A DNA stretch of 64,000 nt from Teichococcus wenyumeiae (lineage in GTDB: Bacteria; Pseudomonadota; Alphaproteobacteria; Acetobacterales; Acetobacteraceae): assembly GCF_003696345.1 (NCBI RefSeq), contig NZ_RFLX01000001.1:124001-188000 (forward strand). Reading direction: 5' to 3'. Numbering within the stretch: position 1 is the stretch's first letter; each line of letters begins with the position of its first letter. This document shows positions 14,972 through 23,253 of the stretch, one piece after another. The notes beneath the pieces are model-generated. The model had not been told where the DNA came from. It worked only from the letters and a program-made list of their open reading frames with translations, and searched no databases. The translations under genes were made by a program, and so were the position numbers.

Positions 14972-16339
14972 TCAGGCTTCCGGTTGCAGGCCCTGTACCA
15001 GAGTCGGAATCAGCTCCGCCACGGTGGGATGGATCGGCACCGCCTGCTGCAAGGCGGTGAAGGGCGTGCCGGCATCCATGGCGCCCAGCAGCATGTGGAT
15101 GGCCTCGTCCCCCTCCACCCCCAGGATGGCGGCGCCGAGGATGCGCCGCGTCTCGGCATCCGCCACCACCTTCATGAAGCCGGCGGTCTCCCCCTTCTCG
15201 ATGGCGCGGCCGACGCGCGACATCGGCCGGTGGGACAGCAAGAGCGGCCGGCCGCTGGCGCGCGCCTCCGCCTCCGTCATTCCGACGCGGCCCAGCGGCG
15301 GGTCGATGTAGAGCGCGTAGCAGGGCACCCGCTGGCTGAGGCGGCGGGCCTCACCATCCAGCAGATTGGCGGCCAGGATTTCGTAATCGTTGTAGGAGGT
15401 ATGGGTGAAGGCGCCGCGCCCGTTGCAATCGCCCAGTGCCCAGATGCCCGGCACATTGGTAGCCAGTTCGTCGTCCACCTGGATATAGCCGCGCGCGTCA
15501 TGGGCGATGCCGGCTTCCTCCAGCCCCAGGTCGTCGGTATTGGGCCGCCGCCCCACCGCCACCAGCAGGTGGGAGGCCAGGATCGGCGCACTGCCCTCGC
15601 GGTGCAGCGCCACACCTTCCGGCTGCGCCGCGAAGCGCAGGTCGCCGGCATCGGTGTGGATGGCGATGCCCTCGGCTTCCAGGATCTCGCGGATGGCGGC
15701 GGAGATATCCGCATCCTCCCGCGGCAGCAGCCGGGGCCCGCGCTCCACCACCGTCACCTCCGCGCCGAAGCGGCGGTAGATCTGGGCGAATTCCAGCCCG
15801 ATATAGCTGCCGCCCAGCACCAGCAGGTGGCGCGGCAGGTGGTCCAGTTGCAGGATGCTGGTGCTGGTCAGGTAACGGATGCCATCCAGCCCGGGGATCG
15901 GCGGCACGCTGGCGCGGGCACCGACATTCAGGAAAATGCGCGGCGCCGTCAGCCTTTCCTCGCCCAGCCGCAGGACATCCGGCGCCTCGAAGCGCGCATG
16001 GCCGCGCAGCAGGGTCAGCCCCTCCAGGCCACCCAGCCAGCGTTCCAGGTTGCCGCGCGCATTGGCGGCAACGGTATCGGCCCGCGCCTTCACCTTCGGC
16101 ATGTCCACTCGCACCGGCGCTTCCGCCAGCACGCCCCAGCGGGCGGCATGGCGCGCCACATGGGCGGCGCGCGCACTGGCCACCAGAGTCTTGGTGGGCA
16201 TGCAGCCGCGGTTGACGCAGGTGCCGCCCAGTTCGGCGCGCTCCACCAGCGCCACCTGCTGGCCGGCCCCCGCCAGGCGCGCAGCCAGGGAGGGGCCGGC
16301 CTGCCCGGCCCCCACCACGATGGCGTCGAAGCGCCTCAC
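14972..16339 (-). CDS. FAD-dependent pyridine nucleotide-disulfide oxidoreductase
   Basis: 455-residue class I flavin disulfide reductase, closest in pattern to mercuric reductase-like or dihydrolipoamide dehydrogenase-like enzymes. FAD site DAIVVGAGQAGPSLAARL, redox disulfide GGTCVNRGCMPTKTL, NAD(P) site LLVLGGSYIGLEFAQIYRRFG, FAD-closing IWALGDCNGRGAFTHTS, and the C-terminal IHPTVAELIP with the acid-base His are all present. Heavy-metal domains are absent. The GTG start overlaps the stop of the DUF4126 gene (GTGA), so it depends on translation of that gene. Its physiological substrate is not known. Confidence 0.9.
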   Translation of the reverse strand: MRRFDAIVVGAGQAGPSLAARLAGAGQQVALVERAELGGTCVNRGCMPTKTLVASARAAHVARHAARWGVLAEAPVRVDMPKVKARADTVAANARGNLERWLGGLEGLTLLRGHARFEAPDVLRLGEERLTAPRIFLNVGARASVPPIPGLDGIRYLTSTSILQLDHLPRHLLVLGGSYIGLEFAQIYRRFGAEVTVVERGPRLLPREDADISAAIREILEAEGIAIHTDAGDLRFAAQPEGVALHREGSAPILASHLLVAVGRRPNTDDLGLEEAGIAHDARGYIQVDDELATNVPGIWALGDCNGRGAFTHTSYNDYEILAANLLDGEARRLSQRVPCYALYIDPPLGRVGMTEAEARASGRPLLLSHRPMSRVGRAIEKGETAGFMKVVADAETRRILGAAILGVEGDEAIHMLLGAMDAGTPFTALQQAVPIHPTVAELIPTLVQGLQPEA

Positions 16340-16833
16340 GCCATGGCACTCACGATGCCCACGGCGCCCAGCACGGCCGCCGCATCCTCCAGCAGGGCGC
16401 CCGGGGAATCGCGCCGGAAGCGCCTGGCCAGCCATGCCCGCGCCTCGGCACCGCCCAGGGTGCCCGCCACGGCGCCAAGTAGGCCGGCCACCAGCCCCTC
16501 GGTGGCCATTTCCCCAGGACTCAGATGCGCCGTGTTCAGGTCCAGCGCCATCATCAGCGCGGCGCCGCAGATCGCGCCGCTGACCAGGCGCGTGCCGAAT
16601 TGCAGCGGCACCTTGCGGCTGGGGATGGCGGGGCGCTGGTCCAGCACCAGCTCGGCCAGAGCCAGCAGAGTCAGGAGCCAGGGCATGAAGCCCCAGCCCA
16701 GGAAGGCCAGCCAGATGTCCGAGACATGCAGCCAGCCGAACCAGGCGGCCCAGGAGAGTGCCGCCGGCGCCACCATGGCCCGCAGGCCCGCAATCACACC
16801 GATCAGAAAGGCCAGAGCAGGGAACAGGAACAT
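16336..16833 (-). CDS. DUF4126-type membrane protein
   Basis: 165-residue integral membrane protein starting MFLFPALAFLIGVIAGLRAM. The opening, with GLRAMVAPAALSWAA, and later glycine-rich helices (GLVAGLLGAVAGTLGGAEAR) match the DUF4126 pattern, which has no assigned function. I chose the ATG with GGAGG 5 bases upstream. It is coupled by GTGA overlap to the flavin disulfide reductase, suggesting a joint role in membrane-linked redox protection; that is inference. Confidence 0.75.
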   Translation of the reverse strand: MFLFPALAFLIGVIAGLRAMVAPAALSWAAWFGWLHVSDIWLAFLGWGFMPWLLTLLALAELVLDQRPAIPSRKVPLQFGTRLVSGAICGAALMMALDLNTAHLSPGEMATEGLVAGLLGAVAGTLGGAEARAWLARRFRRDSPGALLEDAAAVLGAVGIVSAMA

Positions 16834-16953
16834 GCCGTCCTCCATCTGATGGCCGGCAATCGCGGCAGCGGCATTCTTCGTTCGGTGGCGCTGCATCGGT
16901 CACGCGGTCAGGACGTTGATACCACAGTCATCACCACAAAGGAGAAGAAGTCG

Positions 16954-17463
16954 ATGCAGGAAAGCTATCGCGAGACCTACGTCACCGGCCTGGTGAATGC
17001 CCGTGCGCTGGAGACCCAGGCGATCGAGCTGATCTCCCGCCAGCTCGACCGCCTGCAAAGCTATCCGGAGGTCGAGGCGGTGCTGCGCAAGCACCTCGCG
17101 GAAAGCGAGGAACAGCGCAACCGCCTGGACGGCCTGCTGGAAGCGCAGGGCACCTCGCATTCCTCGGTGAAGGATTTCGTCACCGGCCTGATGGGCAACA
17201 TGGCCGCCATGGGCCATGTCCCGATGCAGGACGAGATCATCAAGAACTCCCTGGCCAACTACGCCTTCGAGCATTTTGAGATCGCGTCCTACAAGTCGCT
17301 GCTGACACTGGCCGACCTTGCCGGCGATACCCGCGCGCCCGCCGTGCTGAACCTGTCGCTGAACGAGGAACAGCGGATGGCCCAGTGGTGCGAGGACAAT
17401 CTCGACGCCATCACGCGCAAATACGCCTCCCTGCGCGCGCAGGGGGAGAAGGCCGGCATCTAA
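16954..17463 (+). CDS. DUF892/YciE-type ferritin-like protein
   Basis: 169-residue four-helix-bundle protein of the DUF892 (YciE/YciF) family, linked to general stress responses. It starts MQESYRETYVTGLVNARALE after AAAGGAG. Candidate metal-ligand Glu/His residues lie in LETQAIEL, EHFEIASYKSL and LNEEQRMAQW. A strong terminator follows. The stress-type envelope operon on the opposite strand next door fits a stress context. Confidence 0.85.
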   Translation: MQESYRETYVTGLVNARALETQAIELISRQLDRLQSYPEVEAVLRKHLAESEEQRNRLDGLLEAQGTSHSSVKDFVTGLMGNMAAMGHVPMQDEIIKNSLANYAFEHFEIASYKSLLTLADLAGDTRAPAVLNLSLNEEQRMAQWCEDNLDAITRKYASLRAQGEKAGI

Positions 17464-17485
17464 GGCGGCCACGGCTCACCACAGG

Positions 17486-17524
17486 AAAGACCCGCGAAGG
17501 CTCGCCTTCGCGGGTCTTTTTTTA
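17486..17524 (+). terminator. Rho-independent terminator of the DUF892 gene
   Basis: Perfect 15-bp stem AAAGACCCGCGAAGG / CCTTCGCGGGTCTTT with a CTCG loop, then a T-run to TTTATT. It begins 23 bases after the stop codon. Confidence 0.93.
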
Positions 17525-17549
17525 TTGCCCGGCATCTTCCCCGGACAGG

Positions 17550-17589
17550 GCATAAGAAAAAGCGGCGGACCGGTTTCCCGGTCCGCCGC
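17550..17589 (-). terminator. Terminator of the minus-strand DUF3618 operon
   Basis: A 12-bp perfect stem GCGGCGGACCGG / CCGGTCCGCCGC around TTTC. Read on the minus strand it is followed by TTTTTCTTATG. It lies 24 bases after the DUF3618-gene stop and back-to-back with the plus-strand terminator. Confidence 0.88.
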
Positions 17590-17612
17590 CCTGGCTGCTG
17601 GCCTGGTTCGCG

Positions 17613-18947
17613 TCAGATGGTCTGCATCGGCTTGTCCGGCTTGGCGACGAACTTGTCGTCGGTCGGCCTGGTCTCGCCCGGCTTGGCGTCGAAGGGTTTG
17701 TTCTCGCCCATCTTGTTCTCGCCCATCTTGTTCTCGCCCGTCTTGTTCTCACTGGGCTTGCTGTCGGCGGGCTTGTCGGACTTCTGGCCCGTCACCGCCT
17801 CTTCCTGCTTGTCCAGGCCGGCCTTGGCGCTATCGCCCAGGTCGCGCGCGGTCTGGCTCACCGCTTCGCGCACGCCTTGCGCCGCGCCCACCACGGCATC
17901 GCCGAGGGAGGAGACGGAAGGCGCGCCATCGCCCAGCTTCTCGCGGACTTCGCCAACACGCTCGGCCACCACATCCTTGGCCTGCGCGTATTGTTCCTGC
18001 GCGGCGCTGCTGAGCTGCTGCGTCACCGCATCGCTCGCCTCGCCCATCAGGCGGTCTTCGGTCCGCGTGCGCGGCAGCAGGGCACCGACCACGGCACCCA
18101 GCGCCAGGCCCAGCGCGCCCAGCAGCAGCGGCTGCTCGGTGCTGGCGCGGTTCCAGCTGTGGCGAAGCTGGTCGCCCATGTTGCCGACCTGCTGGCCGAA
18201 CTGGTTCACGTTGCCCGCCGCCGCATACATGCCCTGGCTCGCGGCATGAGTGGCGTCATGCCCATAGGCGCGGGCGGAGTCATGGGCCGAGCCCATGGCC
18301 GAGGCCGCGCTGCCGGCCATGCCGGACACCGTGCCGGCCGCCGAGGAAGCCGCGTCGGACACCGCCCCCGCCGCGGAGGAAGCCGCATTGCTGGCGGAAG
18401 AAGCCGCCGCGCCAATGGCACCAGTGACGGCACCCGCCGCCGAGCTGATGGCACCGCCAACGCTGCTGGCGGCCTGGCCGATGGTGGAGCCGACGCTGTT
18501 GGCGGTCTGCTCCACGCCATCGCGCACCGCGGCGCCGGCCTGGGCCGCGCGCTCCATCATCCCTGGGCCGGAGGACTGGTGCACCACATGCATCCGGGTG
18601 GAGGGCGAGGACGGCGCGGGGGGCGGCAGCATGCGCTGCGGCGGCAGCGGCTGCACCGGGCCGGCGGCCTGCGTAGCCTTGTTGCCGTTGGAGAGCAGCA
18701 GCCAGCCAATGCCGGCGCCGATCAGCAGCACCGGCAGCGGGTTGTCGCGCACCTGCGCGCCGAGGTTGCGGGTGAATTCGGCGCCGCCGGAGGTGCGGGC
18801 GTAATCCACGACCTGATCCATGATCTGGCCGGGGGACATGCTGTCGCGCAGCGCGTCGATGGTCTGCGCCACGCGCACGCGGGTCTGCTCGACATCCGCT
18901 TCGATATCGGCGGCGGAGCGGTTGCCGGGGTCGGTGGTGGCGCTCAT
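17613..18947 (-). CDS. DUF3618-containing envelope/stress protein with low-complexity helical region
   Basis: 444 residues. The N-terminus DIEADVEQTRVRVAQTIDAL with PGQIMDQVVDYAR is a DUF3618 domain. A membrane span NPLPVLLIGAGIGWLLL follows at about residues 68-85, then an Ala/Ser/Gly-rich amphipathic stretch of about 110 residues (SSVGGAISSAAGAVTGAIG), a second hydrophobic span LLLGALGLALGAVVGALLP, and a charged C-terminus holding five-residue GENKM/T repeats. The start overlaps the Holin-X gene stop (ATGA). Third gene of the operon; probably inner-membrane anchored. Function unknown. Confidence 0.82.
   Translation of the reverse strand: MSATTDPGNRSAADIEADVEQTRVRVAQTIDALRDSMSPGQIMDQVVDYARTSGGAEFTRNLGAQVRDNPLPVLLIGAGIGWLLLSNGNKATQAAGPVQPLPPQRMLPPPAPSSPSTRMHVVHQSSGPGMMERAAQAGAAVRDGVEQTANSVGSTIGQAASSVGGAISSAAGAVTGAIGAAASSASNAASSAAGAVSDAASSAAGTVSGMAGSAASAMGSAHDSARAYGHDATHAASQGMYAAAGNVNQFGQQVGNMGDQLRHSWNRASTEQPLLLGALGLALGAVVGALLPRTRTEDRLMGEASDAVTQQLSSAAQEQYAQAKDVVAERVGEVREKLGDGAPSVSSLGDAVVGAAQGVREAVSQTARDLGDSAKAGLDKQEEAVTGQKSDKPADSKPSENKTGENKMGENKMGENKPFDAKPGETRPTDDKFVAKPDKPMQTI
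17701..17745 (-). repeat. 15-bp coding tandem repeat (GENKM/T units)
   Basis: Three consecutive copies of TTCTCGCCCATCTTG, the third with one substitution, and a partial fourth copy. On the coding strand they encode NKMGE/NKTGE-type pentapeptides in the charged tail of the DUF3618 protein. The repeat keeps frame, so copy number can change without breaking the protein. Confidence 0.9.
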
Positions 18948-19336
18948 CGCACAGCCTCCTTGGCCAGGGTTGCGTCGCGGGAAACCTGATTGACGGTGCG
19001 GTCGGGCGTCAGGCTGGCCGCCTTCATGCGGTTGATGCCGCCGCGCAGCAGCACATAGGCGATGATGGCCACCACCACGCCCACGATCAGGCCGGAGAGC
19101 CAGATGGAGAGGCCGAAGGTGACCAGCAGGGCCACGATGGCCTGCAGGATGATCACCAGCGCCGCCATCAGCAGCGCGGCCGCGACGCCGATGGCGGCCG
19201 CGGCGGCGCCCATCACCGCGAGCTTCTCGTTCAGCTCGGCGCGGGCAAGCTGGACTTCCTTGCGCACCAGCGTCGAGGTCTGCTGCAGCAGGTCGCCGAT
19301 CAGGTCCGGCACGCTGCGGTTGAGATCGGAGGGCAT
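18944..19336 (-). CDS. Phage holin superfamily III / Holin-X (DUF1469-type) membrane protein
   Basis: 130 residues with the typical opening SVPDLIGDLLQQTSTLVRKEVQLARAEL (seen as SVPDLIGDLLQQTSTLVRKE), an amphipathic helix, then two long transmembrane helices (AAAAIGVAAALLMAALVIIL and LWLSGLIVGVVVAIIAYVLL, approximately) and a short cytoplasmic tail. The ATG overlaps the stop of the upstream gene (TGATG); a GTG one codon earlier is possible. Despite the holin name, such proteins occur in chromosomal envelope-stress operons beside DUF3618 proteins, as here. Confidence 0.87.
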   Translation of the reverse strand: MPSDLNRSVPDLIGDLLQQTSTLVRKEVQLARAELNEKLAVMGAAAAAIGVAAALLMAALVIILQAIVALLVTFGLSIWLSGLIVGVVVAIIAYVLLRGGINRMKAASLTPDRTVNQVSRDATLAKEAVR

Positions 19337-20253
19337 CACGGCGTCCCCTTCTCAATCGTGGGCATGCTGCCCGGCTTGGCATCGCCCGGCTTATGCGCGG
19401 CGGCGCCGCCCAGCGTGGCCGCAGGCATGGTGGCGGGCTTCAGAGTCTCGCTGCTGCCGGCCTCGGTGACGGGCACCCAGCCGGGCGCGCGGTCCGTGGT
19501 GGCGGGCGTCGCGGGGGAAGCGGTGGTGCCGCCGGCGGTGCCGCTGCTCCCGGTGGTGCTGCTCCCATGGGCGCGGCCCACCGTCGTGCTGCTGCCGCCC
19601 ATGCCGCCGCGACCATGCTGCTGGCCGGCATAGCCGCCGCCGGACTGGCCGCCGCCGGCATAACCCTGGCCGGAATGGCCCTGCCCCGCATGACCGCTGC
19701 CAGAATAGCCCTGGGACGGCACGCCGCTGGCCGAGCTCTTGGCAAAGCGGGCGATGGCGAAGCCCGCCAGCACCGCCGCGCCGAAGAAGGCGCCCGGCTG
19801 CTGCCGCGCGAAGCTGGTCGCATCCTGCATCAGGTCGCCAACACTGCGCTCGCGCAGGGAGTTCGCGACATTCTCGATGGAATCGGCAGCGGTGCGGACA
19901 TGGCGGGCAATCTCGGGGGAGGTGCCTTCCAGGTCATCGGCCACCCGGCGGGTGGCATCCGCCAGCCCGATGCCGCGCTCGACACCGGCCTGCTTGCCCT
20001 GCTCGGCCAGCGCCTCGGCCTTGTCCGCGGCGGCGGAGCCCAGCTCCTGCCCGACGGATTTGACATCCTCGGCCACCTTGGCGCCCTGGGAGGCGACTTC
20101 GGAAGCCACGCGCTGCGCTTCATCCTTCAGGGCCGCGCCGGCATTCTTGGCATCCTCTGCCGCCATGCGGACCTGGTCCTGGGCCGGGCCCTCGCCCGGC
20201 TTGTTGGGCGTCGTATCGGGGCGCCCCCCCTGGGTGGGATAGGTTGAACTCAT
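19336..20253 (-). CDS. LEA-like/apolipoprotein-like protein with Gly-rich region
   Basis: 305 residues, first gene of the operon. Residues about 20-110 form a long amphipathic helix with 11-residue-like periodicity (DAKNAGAALKDEAQRVASEV, KVAEDVKSVGQELGSAAADK), as in late-embryogenesis-abundant and apolipoprotein-like proteins. A short hydrophobic stretch PGAFFGAAVLAGFAIARF sits near residue 160, then a Gly/Ser/Gln-rich region with GQGHSGQGYAGGG units and a Thr/Ala/Pro-rich tail. The layout suggests a membrane-attached desiccation or envelope protectant; this is inference. Confidence 0.75.
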   Translation of the reverse strand: MSSTYPTQGGRPDTTPNKPGEGPAQDQVRMAAEDAKNAGAALKDEAQRVASEVASQGAKVAEDVKSVGQELGSAAADKAEALAEQGKQAGVERGIGLADATRRVADDLEGTSPEIARHVRTAADSIENVANSLRERSVGDLMQDATSFARQQPGAFFGAAVLAGFAIARFAKSSASGVPSQGYSGSGHAGQGHSGQGYAGGGQSGGGYAGQQHGRGGMGGSSTTVGRAHGSSTTGSSGTAGGTTASPATPATTDRAPGWVPVTEAGSSETLKPATMPAATLGGAAAHKPGDAKPGSMPTIEKGTP

Positions 20254-20486
20254 GGCCGATCCTCTTCCAACACTTGCGGGCAGCGCCGGCCAGATTGCCG
20301 GGCGCGCTTCAATGGCCTTGGCGAAGCAAGAATGGGGCAGCCCCAACAATAGTTTCGACAGCATGAACAAGGCTGTGATTCACAGTGGAAAAGGCAAGCT
20401 CAAGCTTCTTGCTTTTGAAGGAATTTGCTCTCTCCACAAGAATTCCGCGGCGGTGAACCCGGCGCCGCCGCCCGCGTTATCGCAGC

Positions 20487-21407
20487 ATGGCGGCCGGCGG
20501 GCCGCGCCAGCGACGCGGAGTGCGAATCTTGGCCCAGCAGGTTCCCCTCGACCGGTCGGACATCACCGGAGAGCAGCAGGACGACGGCATCATCCAGGTG
20601 CTGGACGACCTCGCCTACAAGCAGCTCGTCTTCGTCAATGTTCTCTTCTTCGGGCAGGCGGGGCAGCGGCACTGGGTGCTGATCGATGCCGGCATTCCCG
20701 CCAGCGCCGGCCGCATCCGCCGCGCCGCCGCCGCGCGCTTCGGCGAGGGCGTGCCGCCTGCCGCCATCATCATGACCCATGGCCATTTCGACCATGTCGG
20801 CGTGCTGGAGGATCTCGCCGCCGAATGGGACGTGCCGGTCTATGCCCATCCGCTGGAGCGGCCCTATCTCGATGGCAGCAACGCCTATCCGCCGCCCGAC
20901 CCCACGGTGGGCGGCGGCGCCATGGCGCTGCTGTCCCCGCTCTACCCACGCGCGCCGGTGAATGTCGGCAGCCGGCTGCGCGACCTGCCGGCCGATGGCA
21001 GCGTGCCGGAGATGCCAGGCTGGCGCTGGCTGCACACGCCGGGCCATTCGGTCGGGCATGTCTCGCTGTGGCGGGATGCGGACCGCACGCTGATCGCGGG
21101 CGATGCCATCATCACCACCGCCGGCGAGAGCGCCTATGCCACCGCCGTGCAGGAGCCGGAACTGCACGGGCCGCCGAAATACTTCACGCATGACTGGCAG
21201 GCCGCCGAGGCCTCGGTGGCGAAGCTGGCGGCGCTGGAGCCGGAGCTGGTGGTCGCCGGCCATGGCCTCGCCATGCGCGGCGCCGACATGCGCGCGGCGC
21301 TGCACCGGCTCTCGCAGGAATTCCGGCAACTGGCGGTGCCGCCCCATGGCCGCTTCGTCGATGCGCCCCGCCGCGCGGAGGATGGCAGCGCCTACGACAA
21401 AGCCTGA
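20487..21407 (+). CDS. MBL-fold metallo-hydrolase at the head of the type III PKS cluster
   Basis: 306-residue metallo-beta-lactamase-fold hydrolase. Metal motif MTHGHFDHVG with His98, His100, Asp102 and His103, then LHTPGHSVGHVSLW, IAGDAIITT and VAGHGLAM supply the remaining ligands. No signal peptide is evident. The ATG at 20487 is assumed; a GTG at 20520 with GGA just upstream is a shorter alternative. It is followed 30 bases later by the type III polyketide synthase, so a role as the cluster's thioesterase or lactonase is possible but unproven. Confidence 0.85.
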   Translation: MAAGGPRQRRGVRILAQQVPLDRSDITGEQQDDGIIQVLDDLAYKQLVFVNVLFFGQAGQRHWVLIDAGIPASAGRIRRAAAARFGEGVPPAAIIMTHGHFDHVGVLEDLAAEWDVPVYAHPLERPYLDGSNAYPPPDPTVGGGAMALLSPLYPRAPVNVGSRLRDLPADGSVPEMPGWRWLHTPGHSVGHVSLWRDADRTLIAGDAIITTAGESAYATAVQEPELHGPPKYFTHDWQAAEASVAKLAALEPELVVAGHGLAMRGADMRAALHRLSQEFRQLAVPPHGRFVDAPRRAEDGSAYDKA

Positions 21408-21436
21408 GACGATTCTCGCATCACCCGCAGCCCCGC

Positions 21437-22531
21437 ATGGGATCGGAGCCTTCCTTGAGCGCCACGGCCTATATCAACCGCATCGCCACGGTGGTGCCGG
21501 AGCATGAGGTGCACGGCGCCTTCGTGGCGCGGGCGGGCAAGCTGCTGCGCGACCGCCGCGCCCTGGCGCTGTTCCGCCGCATGGCCGAGCGCAGCCAGAT
21601 CGACAGCCGCTGGTCCTGCCTGCCCTGCGGTGCCGAGAGGGAGGACCGCATCGACGAGGCGGGCTTCTATACCCTCGGCCGCTTCCCCTCCACCGCCGCC
21701 CGCATGCGGCGCTACGAGCAGGAGGCGGCACCACTGGCGATCCGCGCGGTGGAGGCGCTGGGCCTCGGCGCGGAGGCGGCGGCGGTGACGCATCTCATCA
21801 CCATCACCTGCACCGGCTTCGCGGCGCCGGGGGTGGATTTCGCCCTGATGCGCCATTTCGGCCTGAATCCGGGCCTGGAGCGCAGCAGCGTCGGCTTCAT
21901 GGGCTGCCATGCCGCCATCAATGCGCTGAAGCTGGCGCGGCACATCGTGCGCTCCGACCCCGGCGCCAAGGTGCTGCTGGTCAGCCTGGAACTCTGCACG
22001 CTGCACCTGCAGGAATCGGAGAACCTGGAACAGGTCCTGTCCTTCCTGATCTTTGGCGACGGCTGCGCCGCGGCCCTGGTGACGGCGGCGCCCGAGGGCC
22101 TGGCGCTCGACAGCTTCCAGGCCGTGCTGGTGCCGGAAACGGAGCAGCATATCAGCTGGCGCATCGGCGATGCCGGCTTCGACATGGTGCTCTCCGGCCA
22201 TGTGCCGGCTGGCGTGGCGGAAGGGCTGCGGCAGGGCACGGAAGCCGTGCTGCGCGGCGCGGCGCCGGAGGAGATCGACCTCTGGGCCATCCATCCCGGC
22301 GGCCGCTCGGTGCTGGATGCGGTGGAAGGCGCGCTGGCGCTGCCTGCCACGGCGCTGGAGACCTCGCGCGGCGTGCTGCGGGACCATGGCAACATGTCCT
22401 CGGCCACCGTGCTCTTCGTGCTGCGGCGGATGCTGGAGGCCGCGCGCCCCGGCCAACGTGGTTGCGCCATGGCCTTCGGCCCCGGCATGGTGGCCGAGAC
22501 CATGCTCTTCCACACCGCCAGCCCGGCATGA
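21437..22531 (+). CDS. Type III polyketide synthase (chalcone/stilbene synthase family)
   Basis: 364-residue homodimer-type ketosynthase that extends an acyl-CoA starter with malonyl-CoA units. The complete catalytic triad is visible: Cys157 in GFMGCHAAINAL, His286 in WAIHPGG and Asn319 in DHGNMSSAT. ITCTGFAAPGVD and LSFLIFGDGCAAAL are further family motifs. The starter is probably aliphatic (alkylresorcinol or alkylpyrone type), judged from the gene neighbours, not from the pocket. The ATG giving MGSEPSL is used; a TTG at 21455 with GGAG upstream is an alternative. The stop overlaps the methyltransferase start (ATGA). Confidence 0.93.
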   Translation: MGSEPSLSATAYINRIATVVPEHEVHGAFVARAGKLLRDRRALALFRRMAERSQIDSRWSCLPCGAEREDRIDEAGFYTLGRFPSTAARMRRYEQEAAPLAIRAVEALGLGAEAAAVTHLITITCTGFAAPGVDFALMRHFGLNPGLERSSVGFMGCHAAINALKLARHIVRSDPGAKVLLVSLELCTLHLQESENLEQVLSFLIFGDGCAAALVTAAPEGLALDSFQAVLVPETEQHISWRIGDAGFDMVLSGHVPAGVAEGLRQGTEAVLRGAAPEEIDLWAIHPGGRSVLDAVEGALALPATALETSRGVLRDHGNMSSATVLFVLRRMLEAARPGQRGCAMAFGPGMVAETMLFHTASPA

Positions 22532-23253
22532 GCCACCCCGACTTCGCCCGCCGCTCCACCGCGCCGGAGCTGATGGACGACGCGTCCTGCGATTTCGAGA
22601 CCTTCCGCGGCTGCCTGGTGGACCTGGAGCGCACCAATCGCCTGACCCTGGCCTACCGCCCCACCCTCGGCTTCCTGGAAGGGCTGCGGCGCGACGGGCG
22701 CCTGCCGCGTGGCCGTGCCCTGCGTATCCTCGATGCCGGCAGCGGCTATGGCGACACGCTGCGCCAAGTGGCGCGCTGGGCCTCCCGGCACGATGTGGCC
22801 GTGGCGCTGGAGGGCGTGGACCTCAGCCCCTGGTCCGCCCGCGCCGCGCGGGAGGCCACGCCGGCGCCGCTGCCCATCACCTGGCATACCGCCGACGTGC
22901 TGCGGCACCGGCCGGAAGCGCCGGTGGACCTGGTGATCAGCTCCCTCTTCACCCACCACCTGGAGGATGCGGCGCTGCGGCGCTTCCTGCACTGGATGGA
23001 GGAAACCGCCGGCCTGGGCTGGTTCATCAACGACCTGGAGCGGCACCCGCTGCCCTATCACGTCTTCACCCATGCCTCCCGCCTGCTGCGGATGCACCGC
23101 TTCGTGCAGCATGACGGGCCGGTCTCCATCGCGCGGGGCTTCGTGACGCAGGACTGGCAGCGCCTGCTGGCGGAGGCCGGCATCGCGCCGGATGCCGCCG
23201 TTATTTCGCGCTGGACGCCCTTCCGCCTTTGCGTCGCCCGGCTGAAGCCGTGA
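22528..23253 (+). CDS. Class I SAM-dependent methyltransferase
   Basis: 241 residues with a Rossmann methyltransferase core. Motif I is ILDAGSGYGDTLRQVA, an acidic residue follows in LEGVDLSPW, and the post-II region is VDLVISSLFTHHLED. The C-terminal half, with RFVQHDGPVSIARGF, resembles methyltransferases found beside flavoproteins and type III polyketide synthases. It is bracketed by four-base overlaps on both sides (ATGA, GTGA), so it is made with the synthase and the flavin enzyme. Likely role: O- or C-methylation of the polyketide. Confidence 0.88.
   Translation: MSHPDFARRSTAPELMDDASCDFETFRGCLVDLERTNRLTLAYRPTLGFLEGLRRDGRLPRGRALRILDAGSGYGDTLRQVARWASRHDVAVALEGVDLSPWSARAAREATPAPLPITWHTADVLRHRPEAPVDLVISSLFTHHLEDAALRRFLHWMEETAGLGWFINDLERHPLPYHVFTHASRLLRMHRFVQHDGPVSIARGFVTQDWQRLLAEAGIAPDAAVISRWTPFRLCVARLKP

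Noticed and set aside
18944-19336. Phage lysis module suggested by the holin-like protein
   Set aside because: No endolysin, phage structural or integrase genes nearby; Holin-X proteins occur in chromosomal stress operons.
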